Positions 39,256 through 51,466 are shown, numbered from the stretch's first letter. The stretch: DNA of 64,000 nucleotides from Pogostemon cablin (GCA_023678885.1 CM042996.1:15682602-15746601), one strand, 5' to 3'. The notes: generated by a model not told the origin, from the sequence alone. Made by a program: numbers and translations.

Positions 39256-39450
39256 CAATAAAATTATTTTATTAATTAATTTTTAAAAAATTTAAAAATA
39301 ATGGAGTTAATTGCGCTTGTTTCACATTGAGTTAAAAATATTTTATTAATTTTTATAAAAATTAAAAATAATGGAGTTAATTGCTTGGATACGCAAATTG
39401 AGTTAATAATACATTATTAATTTTTTAAAATTTATTAAAAATGATGAAAT
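39256..39450. repeat. degenerate tandem repeat, about 75-85 bp units
   Basis: The words AAAATAATGGAGTTAATTGC and TTGAGTTAA(A/T)AAT recur in two to three head-to-tail copies. Non-coding. Confidence 0.6.
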
Positions 39451-39732
39451 TTATATAGTAATTGTACTTAAACGAATTTGATTTTCTTCTAATGCCGTTA
39501 ATTAAAAACAAGGGGCTCAAAAAAAGTTCATAAATCTCATGTTCATTTCTTGTATTTCATAATTTCAAACATTATTAACCACAAGCATACCATGGGTATA
39601 AAGCTTCACATGTTGGGTATATGATTAAACAAAATGTTGCAATTAAGCAAATTAGAGTTAAAAAATTGAAAATTTGCTCAAAATTAATTAGTCCATAGTT
39701 TAGTTTAGTTTGATTCCAGCTTCACTAAATCC

Positions 39733-42287
39733 TTACACACCGTACATGGAGCTTGGCATCTGCTTAGTCTCCTCATCTACCTGAGTTTTCGATGGTTTGC
39801 GTCCTTTATCTGGACCTCCGATAACACCCCATCTCTCAAACTGCGTTTGTCTAGCTCGTGCTCTCTCTTTCTCTTCTTCCGATTTAGAAGAGAAGCAGTA
39901 TGGGCAAGAAACTCCGTACTCCCATTCTGGGGTTTCCATGTCTTGCTTGCATCCATAGCAAAGTTTGTACGTCCCCTGAACTAGCCCATGCTCAACTGAG
40001 ACTCGTTTATCAAACACAAAGCACTCCCCCTCCCACAGGCTCTTATCTTTGGGAATTTCCTTGAGGTATTTCAAAATCCCACCTTGTAGATGATAAACCT
40101 AGAGAATTCAGTTGAATCAGTACTTAGTCTAGCTTTTTAAACATTCATACTCAGTTATTAAAGATTTGTTTCTTAATGAAGCTCACCTCTTTGAAACCTC
40201 GGCTCAGGAGAAGGCTTGAAGCTTTCTCACATCGAATTCCACCAGTGCAGTATATTGCTACTCGAGGCATTTTCTTTTCCTTTTCCTCAATTTGTTCATC
40301 CTTGTTTTGAGATGAATCAGCAGCCCCAGCCTGTCATCTGGTTCATTGAGTTTGAATGTTTCATCCACCCATGTTGAGAACTCCCGGAATGCTGTCGTGC
40401 AGGGATCAACGGCCTGCTTAAACTTCCCTATTCTAGTTTCATAATCGTTGCGCACATCTATCACCACCTGAAAAGTGTGTAGTTATGCAACAGATCAAAT
40501 CTTTAGAAAAACCTCATCTAAAGCTACATTCAATTGACCAGAAATAAACTATTAATGAACTTAAAATATCTAGGTCTGAACACTGAAATTCACTTCAACA
40601 ACCTCCTTACCTTACCCCCATCCCACCCTAAAACTAAAAACAGCAAAGAAAACGAAAAAAAAAAATACAGCTACCCAAAATTGGCAATTCATATTTTTAA
40701 TGACTAGTACTCTTTTAACAGAGCATCACGTGCATTATTAAATTATTCATGTAAATTTTGGTGTATCTTAAATCTTGATGATTGAATATTGAATAATAGT
40801 AATTTATTCTCTTGAAGATATCTACCGTAGTCCATGTATATCATTATTTTTTCCCTCCATGAAACACAATTTTCACATTTTAACCCAATGACTTTAAGTC
40901 TGAATTGAGCAATTCAAATGTAATGCTCTTACTCTTAAAGTGATATCAAATCCAACTAAATTAGAGTCTAAAGCGCATATGAAATCCACCCAAATACCCA
41001 AAAGTTAGTCAAAATGAAAGTGATAGAATTCATAATCATATACCCAAACAACTACAAAGTATTTGGTTTTATGGATCTCAAATCCATCAATCCAAACGTA
41101 AAAAGAAATGTTGAAATGTCAGAGAGAAAAGTGGCATCTCAGGCAGACTTTAATAAGGAAAACTACAATAAAGTAGCTAAATTTTTTATATGTCGTCTCA
41201 ATGTTGTGCACTTTCATTTGACATGAAAAAAAATAATCAATATAACCAAAAATGTTCAAAGATTGCAATGAGTTGTAGGTAATTACCGTATCTGGATCAC
41301 TGATCAGTTTATTCCACTCCGTGGGGCTAATATATGTACCAACTCTTTCAATTGGAGACACAGAGGGCATTCCAAGTGTAACTATCTACAAACAATGTGC
41401 AAAAGTCACAGCTTCTAGCCAAATTTCAAATTTTAAAAATAAAAAATATTTCATGCTCCGGATAGCAAGGGTACCTCCTGTTTCAGCTTGACCCTCACAT
41501 GATCCCAACGAAAGGGAGCATCTTCACCAGCGGCAAGAGGTGAACTGCTCATATGTCCATGGTGAATAGCTTCTTCCTCGGGACTTACAGGCGACTCAAC
41601 ACGCCTAACTAAGCCCCTTCAGCCGGTCATCAGCTTGGATGAAGGCAAGCACTTCTTCCACAGAATTACGGGTTCCACAGATGCTTCCGTTGATTCCTTC
41701 TGGTGCAAGAATGATGCCTCCTGACACACGCTGAGGGTATCAGCTTAGTGAGGCAAGAATCATGTAAAAAAGAGTGGCCATCACACAGAATGTGAGTATG
41801 CTGTTGGAGGATGAGGGAAGGAAACTAAAGCAACTTAGGAGGGACAGAAATATTAGGCATTACAATCGAACATAGTGTACTTAGATTGTTCATTCTACTA
41901 GATATTGCAGTCAGCTCATTCTACCTCCTCTCAAGTCTCAATAAAATTTGGAAGAGAAAAAATTACTGTTAACTAAATGAACAACTGACTGAAAGTTACA
42001 GAGGAGAAAATGGGTTGCCAGAACTAATGACAATGGGAAACAGAAAAACAGTCTATTCTCACTCAAACACGATTGGCAGATATTACAGAAACTGAATAAT
42101 AATCTTTAAAATACTAATTATTAGAAGATTGGATCAGTATCTTCTAGAACTTTCCTCCCCCAATAATCACCCCTCAAGAACTTCACACAAAAAATGTAAA
42201 CTACTAATCAATGAATTGATGAAATCCATTATTTCTTTATCCTTACAGTCAATAAATAAAAGCTCAATGCAGTTTATACGAGAGAGA

Positions 42288-42328
<41 letters not shown>

Positions 42329-42654
42329 TACCAGGCGCTGACAGAGCTGTTTCAAGGGCTTCCGGAAATCAGCATGGTCGGGAAAAACAGCGAACTTGTA
42401 GAAAGAAACCACCACTAAGGGGCATTCTTCCGTCGCATCAATTGGGTGGGCGCTGGTGGCGAAGCTTTTAGTGAGAGAAACCGTGGTGGAACTGAAAAGG
42501 GGCTGAGAAGAATCGGCGGAAAGAGGAAAGGTAGATATGGGGGGATTTCAGAAGTGGGTTTGAGCATAGTGAGAGAAGGGTTAGGGTTTGCAGAAGTGGA
42601 GAATACTGGAACACTTCTGAAGAGCAGAGAAACACGGGAGTGCAATGAAAACAT
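39733..42654 (-). CDS. STR7: rhodanese-domain protein STR7 / TrhO-like, with three frame breaks
   Basis: Homologue of Arabidopsis At2g40760 (rhodanese-like protein 7) and of bacterial TrhO, which hydroxylates tRNA uridine-34; a plastid location is likely. Exons: 42332-42654, 41475-41730, 41287-41385, 40187-40467, 39733-40098. The N-terminal region holds GIILAPEGINGS. The rhodanese domain has IDVRNDYE and the active-site loop YCTGGIRCEK. The C-terminus has a cysteine-rich CYGC...CPYC motif. Splice sites are intact. Three exons are off-frame by one base, each at a G/C run: exon 1 is one base short at 42539-42544, exon 2 has one extra at 41614-41617, and exon 4 is one short near 40330. With those three counts corrected the exons sum to exactly 442 codons. 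As written the gene is broken; a recent pseudogene or assembly error are both possible. Confidence 0.88.
42281..42327. repeat. (GA)n microsatellite beside a splice donor
   Basis: A GA run of about 46 bp with one interruption. On the minus strand it is a CT run that begins within a few bases after the STR7 intron 1 donor (CTG|GTAGACTCTCTC). Confidence 0.95.
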
Positions 42655-42762
42655 CTCTTTCATTTTAATGAATTTCATTTTCTCTTTCATTTGTCAATGT
42701 CATCGACTCATCCATAGGCAATAACTTGGATGAAAATTTATTTATTTCTATTATTTTTAATT

Positions 42763-43070
42763 GCTAATTATACTGTGTATTTGGGTGCACTAATTTTAAA
42801 AAATGTATACAAAGTAATAAATATAAACAAAAACATATACAATTATAAACAAAAATATGTACAATTTAATTGTTAATTTTTTTAATGAAAAATTGAGTGT
42901 AAAAAAATACACAATTATTAAAAATATGTATAAACTATTAAATAAAAAATTATACACATAGATGCTAGTTTTTTTAATAAAAAACTTAGTGTGAAAAAAA
43001 TATACAATTATTAAAAAATACGTATACAAAATAGAATAAAAAATTATACACATGTGGTGCACCTAATATC
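42763..43070. mobile_element. TGCACC-ended repeat (family A), copy 2
   Basis: Begins GCTAATTATACTGTGTATTT, then GGGTGCAC, and ends ATTATACACATGTGGTGCAC. It is inverted relative to the 23.0-kb copy. Its interior is the same pair of related blocks. Confidence 0.65.
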
Positions 43071-43783
43071 AACAACTCATTTTTAATTAACAAATAAATT
43101 TAATTTATATTAGCTCATAGGATATGGCCTCAATATTTATATTTTTTTTTTTAATTAAGGAATATACTTTTTTTATTAATAAATAGGAGTGGATTTTTTT
43201 ATTTCACATTTTTGCTCTCAACTTTAATTTTAATTGATAACAAATTGTGTAATATCCTAAAAGCTTTAGGAGATATTAATTTTTAGGTGTAGCCGTGTAG
43301 AGTCTACATTCAAGGAAAATAGCAAAACGCCAACATGTTAATGTGTAAACTTTAGATAGGATAGAAGGAGTATTTGTTTTGAGGATTTAAATACTTTATG
43401 CTAAATCACGTGTAAAAATAGGAGATGCAATGTATATAAGAGTATGTGTATGATTTTAGTAAACCTCAAATAGAGAGAGAAAAAAAGGATTACATATTCT
43501 AAACTTGGATTAAAAAACCCAGGATAACGTGATTAGGGGTATGCGTTATGGTATAACTGTAGATTTTAAACTATATTAAATATCGTACTGAAAATTTAAA
43601 TATAAAAAAAATAGTATCGTTATCTACAAGAATCTAAAATGATAGAGAATTCCTGTTTGAGCCATTCAATAATATGCCAAAGATAAAATAAAATTATTAT
43701 TTTGAATTAGATCCAATATAGTACTTAACACCAATAATGGATTTGTAGGGTGTTAGAATTTAATTCTCTTAAAGTCATTAATA
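43071..43783. other. AT-rich intergenic DNA
   Basis: No gene or clear element seen. Confidence 0.5.
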
Positions 43784-44061
43784 AAATTATTTTTACTTCA
43801 AAAGTTTGGACATGTATAACTTTTATCCCAATAAAATAAGTTTTGGGCATTTCTCCAACTAGTTTTTTATTGCACCACTATTGCTGTGTTTTCACCAGGA
43901 AATGACAAATTTAATGGTCATGTGACATGTACATGCTTAACTCCGGCGAAAACCAGGCTACTTTGGTGTAATAAAAAAGATAGTGAGACAAGTGTCCAAA
44001 ACTTATTTTTGTTGGATAAAAATTGTGCATGTCCGAACTTATGAGGTAAAAATGATTTTTA
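43784..44061. mobile_element. fold-back element with about 100-bp arms
   Basis: The left arm (AAATTATTTTTACTTCAAAA, then GTTTGGACATGTATAACTTT) is the inverted copy of the right arm (AACTTATGAGGTAAAAATGA, preceded by GCATGTCCG). The centre holds TTTCACCAGG/TCCGGCGAAAACC. I found no convincing target-site duplication. Confidence 0.65.
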
Positions 44062-44439
44062 TTTCTTGTACATATTTTTGTTCAATAGTGTATAAATTCT
44101 AAATGTATTTGTTAAAGTGTATCAGATGCATATTAATATTTGCAAATTTTTTTATTAAAACGATTCATTTGTTATGTTATGATAATAATCATGTTTTCTC
44201 ATTGTCACATTAAATCATTTTTTTTTGTTATTTTATGATACAAAGTAACCGGACATCTTAATATTTCAACAAAACCTAATTCCATTAAATTAATTTAGAT
44301 GCAAAGTTAGTCAACACATATTGATCCTCGCAAATGTCCGAAAGGTGTTAATTGAAATGTCCAAAAATTAATTAACAATCACTCCAATGGAACGAGAACC
44401 TCCTACCTTCACACTGTTCGCTGCTTCATTTTTTTTTTC

Positions 44440-44940
44440 TTTTTTATAATTTAATTTTAGGAATTAAATTATAATTTCATTTTTATGATTTAATTAGGAT
44501 ATAATTATAATTTTCGCTTTTGTGATTTATAGTATAATTTATCTTCGGATTTAGGGTATAATATGGTTTTATTCTTGTGATTTTGGGTATATTCAACCCA
44601 TAGGGTTCATGGTTTAAAGTATAATTGTAATTTAACTCTTATAGTTTATGATATATTTAACTCCTAAAGTTTAAGGTTAATTGTAATTTCACCCTTGGTT
44701 TAGAGTATATTTCACCCTTAGGATTTAAAATATAATTGTAATTTCACCCTTGTGGTTTATGGTATATTTCACCCCAAGAGTTTAAGTTTATGGTATAATT
44801 GTAGTTTCACCTTATGCTTTAGGGTATATTTCACCTCTAAATTTTAAGGTTTAAGATGTAATTATAATTTTATACTTTCGGTTTAGTATATATTTCATCA
44901 CCCTCAAGTTTTAGGGTTTATGGTATAATAATAATCTTTT
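44440..44940. repeat. degenerate ~60-bp tandem repeat
   Basis: Seven or eight diverged units with the core TATAATTGTAATTTCACCC followed by TTGTGGTTTATGGTATATTT. Spacing between cores is roughly 55-63 bp. The GGGTTTA words are incidental and not a telomere array. Confidence 0.75.
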
Positions 44941-45830
44941 AAATATAACAAAATTAAAAGAAAATTAAATAAAAAATAAAAAAATAATATTAATTGAGAA
45001 GGGGACCACATGTTAGTTAATTAAATTAAATTGTTCCACAAATTGCACTCAATTAATTAATTCAAATTTGAAGTTATATTAAATAGAGGATTATTACTAA
45101 GGAACATTAAAAAATTATTTATTATTATAAGATATACAAGCATACAAAAATATTACTACTAATTACATAAATATATAGTGATATTCTAATATTATCCTTA
45201 TAATGTGATACACATAAAAGTTCATATACAACAAAAGTTATGTGTAGTAAAAAAAAGTGTGTGTAGCAAAAAAGTGTGGTGGTCCGGTGATTTTCGGGCT
45301 GCTGGCCGGCGGCCAGACAGTGGGTGAGGTTTAGGGTTTGTGATTTAAAAGTGTATGAGTTTAGAGTTATATTTAGTATATTACTTTAGTATTTTATATG
45401 TGAGAGTAAATTTTTTTAAATCAATGTATTTCACAGTAATTATAGGTACAAAGTTTGTATCTTTGAATAATTTTTCCTAAATAGGGGATTTCAATTAATA
45501 TAATAATTGGAATATTCTCAATAATTTTTTTTCAAAATCACTTGAATTGTCTCTAGTATTCCAGTAAATAAAAAAAATATTTTAGAAAAAATTATTGAAG
45601 TCGAAGTAATGTAAATATTAATGCTAGACATAGTTATGGGAGATGAGATGAGTAATTAACGTTACCAAAAATATACTACTAGTAGTGTCAAAAATGTTAT
45701 CCGAAGATTCAACAATATTTTATCATCTCCACCTTATAAATAAGAATTAATATGCTCTAGAAAGATACTTGCCCAGAAAGAGGATCGTGAAAGTAAGTAA
45801 CGATTAACGGTTTTTCATTCTTATTGTCTA
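44941..45830. other. AT-rich intergenic DNA
   Basis: No gene seen. A GC-rich near-palindrome (CTGCTGGCCGGCGGCCAGACAG region) at about 45297-45320 stands out from the AT-rich surroundings. Confidence 0.5.
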
Positions 45831-46262
45831 GTGAGTAATTTGTTCAGGAAGGCATCAAAGATGGGGAAGAACATGAGGAAACGAAGTCGTATTGAGGATG
45901 AAGAAATTTGTGAAGAGATGAGCTTGTTGTATCATAAGATGCAAAAATCAATCAGTGGCTGGAAGCAAGCTGCATTTCTCCAGCAAATTCTGTTTTCAAA
46001 TACGAATCGTGTAGACTGGTTCAGATTCAGAATGATAGTTGCTTTAGAAACAGAGACGGAGTTGTCGAGAGATGGTCGGGTTCTCATGGCCCTTTAAGAG
46101 CTTCTGCCCACATAAGACTATCAACCTGACATTTGCAAAGAGACTGGCTATTGTGGGTATGGTGATTCGTGTAAGTTTCTGCACGATCGGGGTGATTGGT
46201 TGGCAGCTCGACAAGGAGTGGGAATGAATGAATGAATGATGATGATGATGGTGAGATATTCC
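45831..46262 (+). pseudogene. RNF113A/Cwc24-like CCCH zinc-finger pseudogene
   Basis: Matches the spliceosome-associated CCCH-RING protein family (human RNF113A, yeast Cwc24). In frame from about 45831 I read LFRKASKMGKNMRKRSRIED, then LETETELSRDGR. A further frame gives GPLRASAHIRLST at about 46089, and another gives DICKETGYCGYGDSCKFLHD followed by RGDW from about 46129. That last piece is the CCCH finger, though it has lost residues between its first two cysteines. Frames change at least twice and the RING domain is absent. No introns are evident, so a processed copy is likely. Confidence 0.75.
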
Positions 46263-47871
46263 CTAGAAAATGGAAGCTGAAGCTGAAAGAAAATGATGGA
46301 ATTATTAACTAGGCAAGGATAGATATCAAAATACATTAGATTCAATCAATTCATTTTTATACTCACTTGCCCACCTCTTCACTTGTATTTTTTTCCTCGA
46401 TGTTTTAACGAGGCTATTGGGGCTTTTAGTGACCACTTTTTTGGGTCTTAATAATTTTTCTTATCTTCATCTTTATTTTAATACAATGCCTATTTACTTT
46501 GTTTATAAATTTTTTAGTCCATAAAAAAATTTAAAATGGTTCTTTATGTCGCAATACTTAGTGCCATATGATTTTTTTTCCAAATTTTCGCCATAAATTA
46601 ACGGAGATAAGCAAGTGTGTGCCGTTATTGGCAAATGAGATCACCTATTCCATTCTATGTTTCATCTACTATTTCATATATTAGATTCTTGTCACGTGTC
46701 ATAATCATTGCTCAAATTATCGTCACATGCCCTAAGGGTTTAACGGTCATTAACTAGGGTATCCTATTATAATATAAAATAAGTTATGGAATAGAGAGTA
46801 GAATACCAAAATGGAATAGGGGATTTAGGTTGCGTTATTGGGTATTTGAGGACGCTTAATCTCATTCTTAAGTTTTAAAATTGAATTAGACCCACCATGT
46901 TGTGACACCTGTATTTTTTAACCATCCTTTGCAAAGCTATTAATTTTTTAGTAATCATATAGCTTTCCATTACATGTTTTACCGTTTGTCGCATGGAACA
47001 TATTTTTTGACCCTGGATTAGGGAGACAGTTTAATTAATGGAGCTTTAATATTGTCAGAATGCTCATCCTCCACACGTGGATTTTGATCTTCGTTGTGGG
47101 GTATTGTGGACTCGCTGTCTCGAATCATTCTTGAAATCTGCTTTATGACCGTTGACTCTATCCTCTTTCTCCCTTCAACCATATCACACACTTTTTCAAC
47201 GATATACATTTATTGTTCATTGTCATTTCATATTCCCTAGTCATTTCGATGTTGGATTTGATACCTGTTGATCAGGGAAATAAAATTTTCCTCAGTGTAG
47301 TTTCACAATTCCTTAATTCTCTATTCTACTCCAATTTCCACACCCATTACTCCCCTCCTAATAACTCATTTCCAACACTAACCTTCCATTATCCTTACAA
47401 AGATAGAACAATTTAGGGAATCTAGATTTCAATGCTTCACCTCCATCCCACTTTCCTAAAAAAAAGAAAAAAAAATGCTATATCCACTTACTACCTACTT
47501 TATAATATTCCGCTCTAACCAATTCCCTCAACTTTTAGACACTCCACTTCCCAACCACCCTTTATCTCTTGACATACTTTCACTCGTGAACCATGCCAAC
47601 CCCACTCCCTTCATTTTGTTCCTCGCCCACATGACTCTAAGTCAAACTCTCACTATGTTCTAAAACTTTCCAAATTCAATTCCCCAATTATGTTTTATTA
47701 AGACTTCCCAACTCCCTCACCCCTCATCTGCCCCGATCCTTAGGCATAATTACCAATTTTTATTTGACTAAAGATATTTTATTTGAATTCACTTTCCCAC
47801 CTTTAATTATGGAGTAATCTGAAATTTTCATCTCATTAATTCATACAATCAAATTACTTCCCCAAAAGTAA

Positions 47872-47942
<71 letters not shown>

Positions 47943-48368
47943 AAAAAATTTAAAACGACAGAGACATACACCTTTAAAATAAAACATAATGAAATAAATT
48001 AAAGTGCACAGTTAACATCCAATAGTTATAAACTTTATTATTGTTTAGAATGTGAAATTGGAAGACAATGAATTTTGACAATTCATTTAGTTAATTATCA
48101 TCAACAATTTGTCAGCTATGCAACAATCTTAATCTTATCTTACAATATATTAAAAGTCTAAAGGAGATGAGAAATTTTTTTTCCCAATTTTGTCCATGTC
48201 TATTTTTTCTTTTTACAACTCTTTACCTCTTATCATTAATTAACGTCTTTAATATTTACTGTACATTCATATTGTCCATTGCTAATTTAGATTGAAGTCT
48301 AAAGGTGTGTATGCAATTAAACTTGAAACATCTCATCTGTCAATCATAATTAATTATACATTTATTGT
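46263..48368. other. intergenic DNA with a (TA)n tract
   Basis: No gene seen. Holds a TA run at about 47873-47938 and a possible small element at about 46640-46825 with ends CACCTATTCCATTC and GAATGGAATAGGGG-like inverted words. Confidence 0.5.
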
Positions 48369-48545
48369 TGGCAAAAGCTCTTGCACACCCTCCGTGTCCC
48401 CATGTGAACACAATCCTCCCTCCAATTCTATTTAAACATATGTATTGCTATGGATTTAAATTGCAAAGTAGCATGAAAATTGTAAAGGCGCACGGAACGT
48501 GCTCCGTGCGCCCGGGTGCATAGGAGCCTCACTCCTTATTGTTTC
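48369..48545. repeat. short repeat family B, copy 1
   Basis: About 175 bp starting GGCAAAAGCTCTTGCACACC and ending GCATAGGAGCCTCACTCCTT. It contains ATTCTATTTAAACATATGTA and a GC-rich hairpin (GGCGCACGGAACGTGCTCCG). A second copy is at 57636-57790. Confidence 0.65.
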
Positions 48546-49313
48546 CTTTATAATATTCATGAAATCACATACTTGAATAGAGGCCTTTCAAATCATTAAC
48601 AAATTGATGCTTATGATTAGTATATAGTTTTGATGATGCTCTTCAATTTTTGGTGACTGATAGCTTGATCTTGCATCTTTGATGAATCTGTTTGTTGTTC
48701 GTATATACATTCTATGTTTGTGGTTTTGATTCCAGTGGCCATACTATTGAGGGATATTGTTGATTTTCGCTACAAAGCATTACTGGAGCAGGCAAAATAT
48801 CATCAAAATGACAGTGATAATTGTGATCAGTAAGGGTGTATTTGCTATCCATAAAAATGGATATGTCTATTGTGATTATTTTTGCACGCATGGTTAATCA
48901 TAATATTCTTTACCAAAATGAATCATTAAATGCATTTCATTTATTATAATTATAATTAATGAGAATAGTCCCAAAAAAAAAAAGTCTAATACCAAAAGAG
49001 AAAAAAACTGTCATAGTGTTAGTGAAAATGTCAATACTAAATTAAGTTAATTTATTTATAATTTACTAGGCAGAGAGCAAATCAGAAGGGTGTGAGATGA
49101 GAATGTTCCAATAATATTTTGAATAATTTTGTCTGATTTTAACAATTGTGGCACTCTGCTACACCATTCGTTTTTGCCCTCAAGTCAATCTCAAGTGCTA
49201 GATCATAGCATCATAGCAAAGAAGCACTATGCGATAAAATTTGAAGAGTTTTGCTTTGTTTTAATCGTTGGCCTATTATAATTCTTTGATTAATATTGTT
49301 AAACGAAAAAAAT
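48546..49313. other. AT-rich intergenic DNA
   Basis: No gene or clear element seen. Confidence 0.5.
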
Positions 49314-49398
49314 TACTCTCTCCGTCCCAATAGAGCTTTCACACCTCTTTTGTAATTTACAAAGGTGGTGTGAAAACTGTGTTGGGACAGAGGGAGTA
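49314..49398. mobile_element. very short Stowaway-like MITE
   Basis: TA, then CTCTCTCCGTCCCAATAGAG at the left and TGTTGGGACAGAGGGAG, TA at the right. The interior TTTCACACCTCTTTTGTAA pairs with TTACAAAGGTGGTGTGAAA. At about 85 bp the element is almost wholly a hairpin. Confidence 0.85.
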
Positions 49399-50047
49399 TA
49401 TAAAAATTTTTAATTTAATTTATAAATAAATGATCTAATTATATTGTTCATTATTATATTGAAAATTTATACTTTTGGAATAAAAAAGTAAAAAATAATT
49501 ATATATTGGAGTACAACATTATAAGTGAATGCGACGAGTAACATATGTCTATAAAACTATATTGTTTTAAATATTGTTGCCAAACAAATCATAAAGTGAA
49601 TTTGAACGAAATTATTGGTTTTCATTGAGTATACCTTTTTAATAAAAAGATTTTGAAATTGTTAAACACCTAAATATACACACATATATGAGTGTGTATC
49701 AATGTAATTTACTCCTATTCATAAATTAAAAATAAAAAATACTTAAACATATAGCTTTAAATTTTTTAATAAATAAAATAAAAGCATATATTAACGTAAC
49801 AGCGACATACAACGCACTTCTAATATCTAGTATAATCTTAAATGGCCAAGCATGTATTAATTATTTAATAAAAATATATTTTCTTCTGCAAAAGAATCCC
49901 ACGATTTATTAATATTAATTCCTTATGATTTTAACTAGATATCTTTAAAATTATTTTGAGTATTAAACAAATATTTTACTGTGCCTCTTTATTTATTTTA
50001 TGTATCAAAATCGAGATTTAAATTTTAGAGGTGAGGAAATTTCAAAT
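49399..50047. other. AT-rich intergenic DNA
   Basis: No gene seen. Confidence 0.5.
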
Positions 50048-50331
50048 TATATACTCTTTCCTGACACACTTTTGGGTTATCCATAAAATTAGCACCTCAT
50101 TAAAAAAATAAAAAGTCAAATACAATTATTTTTCTCTTATACACTTTATTTACAAAAAAAGTCACTCTTACCTAACACACCTAAAATACTTTATTATTTA
50201 TTTATTACCAAAAATATCATAATACTCCTAAAAGTTATCATTTTTCTTAATCTCCGTGTCAGAGAAGACATACAAAATTTAATCACCATGCCGGGAAAGG
50301 CATACAAACTTTTATGGGACGGAGGGAGTAC
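50048..50331. mobile_element. Stowaway-like MITE
   Basis: Left end TACTCTTTCCTGACACACTT and right end TTTTATGGGACGGAGGGAG, TA. The left end has diverged. Length and composition (TCTTACCTAACACACCTAAA) match the intron MITE at 6531-6812. Confidence 0.6.
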
Positions 50332-50474
50332 ACTACTATAAAAATGTTTTGTAGTATAAAATAAATTAGCATCACAGAAAAGCTGATAGTAATTATAATT
50401 ATTAAATCAAATTTTCCATCTCGATGATAGAGATCATATGAGCTAAAATTTTAACTCTATTCTATTTTGAGTTG

Positions 50475-50822
50475 ATATTAGGTGCGCTCTGGTGCAATGG
50501 TGAACTCATATGTGTATAATTTTTTATTTTATATACATGTTATTTTATTTTGTATACGTGTTTCTTAATAATTGTATATTTTTTCATACTAAGTTTTTCA
50601 TTATAAAAACTATCATCCAATATGTGTACAGTATAACTTTTTATTACATGTTTTTTAATAATTGTATATTTTTTTATACTCAATTTTTCATTAAAAAAAC
50701 TAACAATTAAATTGTATACATTTTTGTTCATAATTGTATATATATTTGTTTATATTTGTATATTTTTTCTAAAGTGGGTGCATCCTATCTTAAGGTGCAT
50801 CCGGATGCATAGTATAATTAGC
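50475..50822. mobile_element. TGCACC-ended repeat (family A), copy 3
   Basis: Begins TGATATTAGGTGCGCTCTGG and ends GGATGCATAGTATAATTAGC. It is in the same orientation as the 23.0-kb copy. Confidence 0.65.
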
Positions 50823-51177
50823 TTTTTAATTTTTAGTTGTTTTTAACTCTATTTTAATTTTTTAGTAGGAATTTTTCTTATAATAATTTAATTTTGGTAT
50901 CATAAAATCTATTTTTGAGATTTTAATAATACTATTTAGAGACAATTTCTTGTGAGACGTGTTATTTGTAAAACGATAAAGTATCCTTATTGTATAGATA
51001 AAATATGCTTATTTAATTTATAATTTAAGTGTGTCGATAATGAATCATATTATATCATCTAGACGCACACAATCAACTAGTTCACCACTTCACCGCGTAC
51101 TCTGCGGCCTATATTTATTTCTCTAGGATCCCTACATTTTCCAGCGTATTAACCATTAAATGAAAGACGGATTAAAA

Positions 51178-51296
51178 AACTGTCATTTCTTGAATAGATT
51201 AGGTACTTCTAATTTTTATGCAAAATGCGTAGATATACTGTCATTTCTTGAATATATTAGGTACTTCTAATTTTTATGCAAACTCCGTAGATATTT
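51178..51296. repeat. two-copy tandem duplication, about 58 bp
   Basis: ACTGTCATTTCTTGAATAGA, then TTAGGTACTTCTAATTTTTA and TGCAAAATGCGTAGATAT, is repeated at once with only a few mismatches. Confidence 0.85.
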
Positions 51297-51404
51297 CTAG
51301 AGTTAGTTTCAAAACTATCCTTTCTTGGGTAATTGTATCTAATTAATGCATATTTTGAATACCAATTCATATCACATGCGTTCTGACAAACATGAACTTC
51401 TTCG

Positions 51405-51407
51405 TTA

Positions 51408-51466
<59 letters not shown>
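51405..51466. repeat. (TTA)n microsatellite
   Basis: About 20 TTA trinucleotides in a row. Confidence 0.97.

Noticed and set aside
42796..43062. Repeated short proteins with FFNEKLS-type words (also near 23.0-23.4 and 50.5-50.7 kb)
   Set aside because: These are the family A repeats read in frame; similarity among them reflects DNA repeat identity, not a gene family.
44440..44940. Interstitial telomere (TTTAGGG) array
   Set aside because: GGGTTTA words occur but not in tandem; the real period is about 60 bp.
47213..47663. Short plus-strand frames at 47.2-47.7 kb
   Set aside because: No domains, splice context or conserved motif; composition fits pyrimidine-rich spacer.
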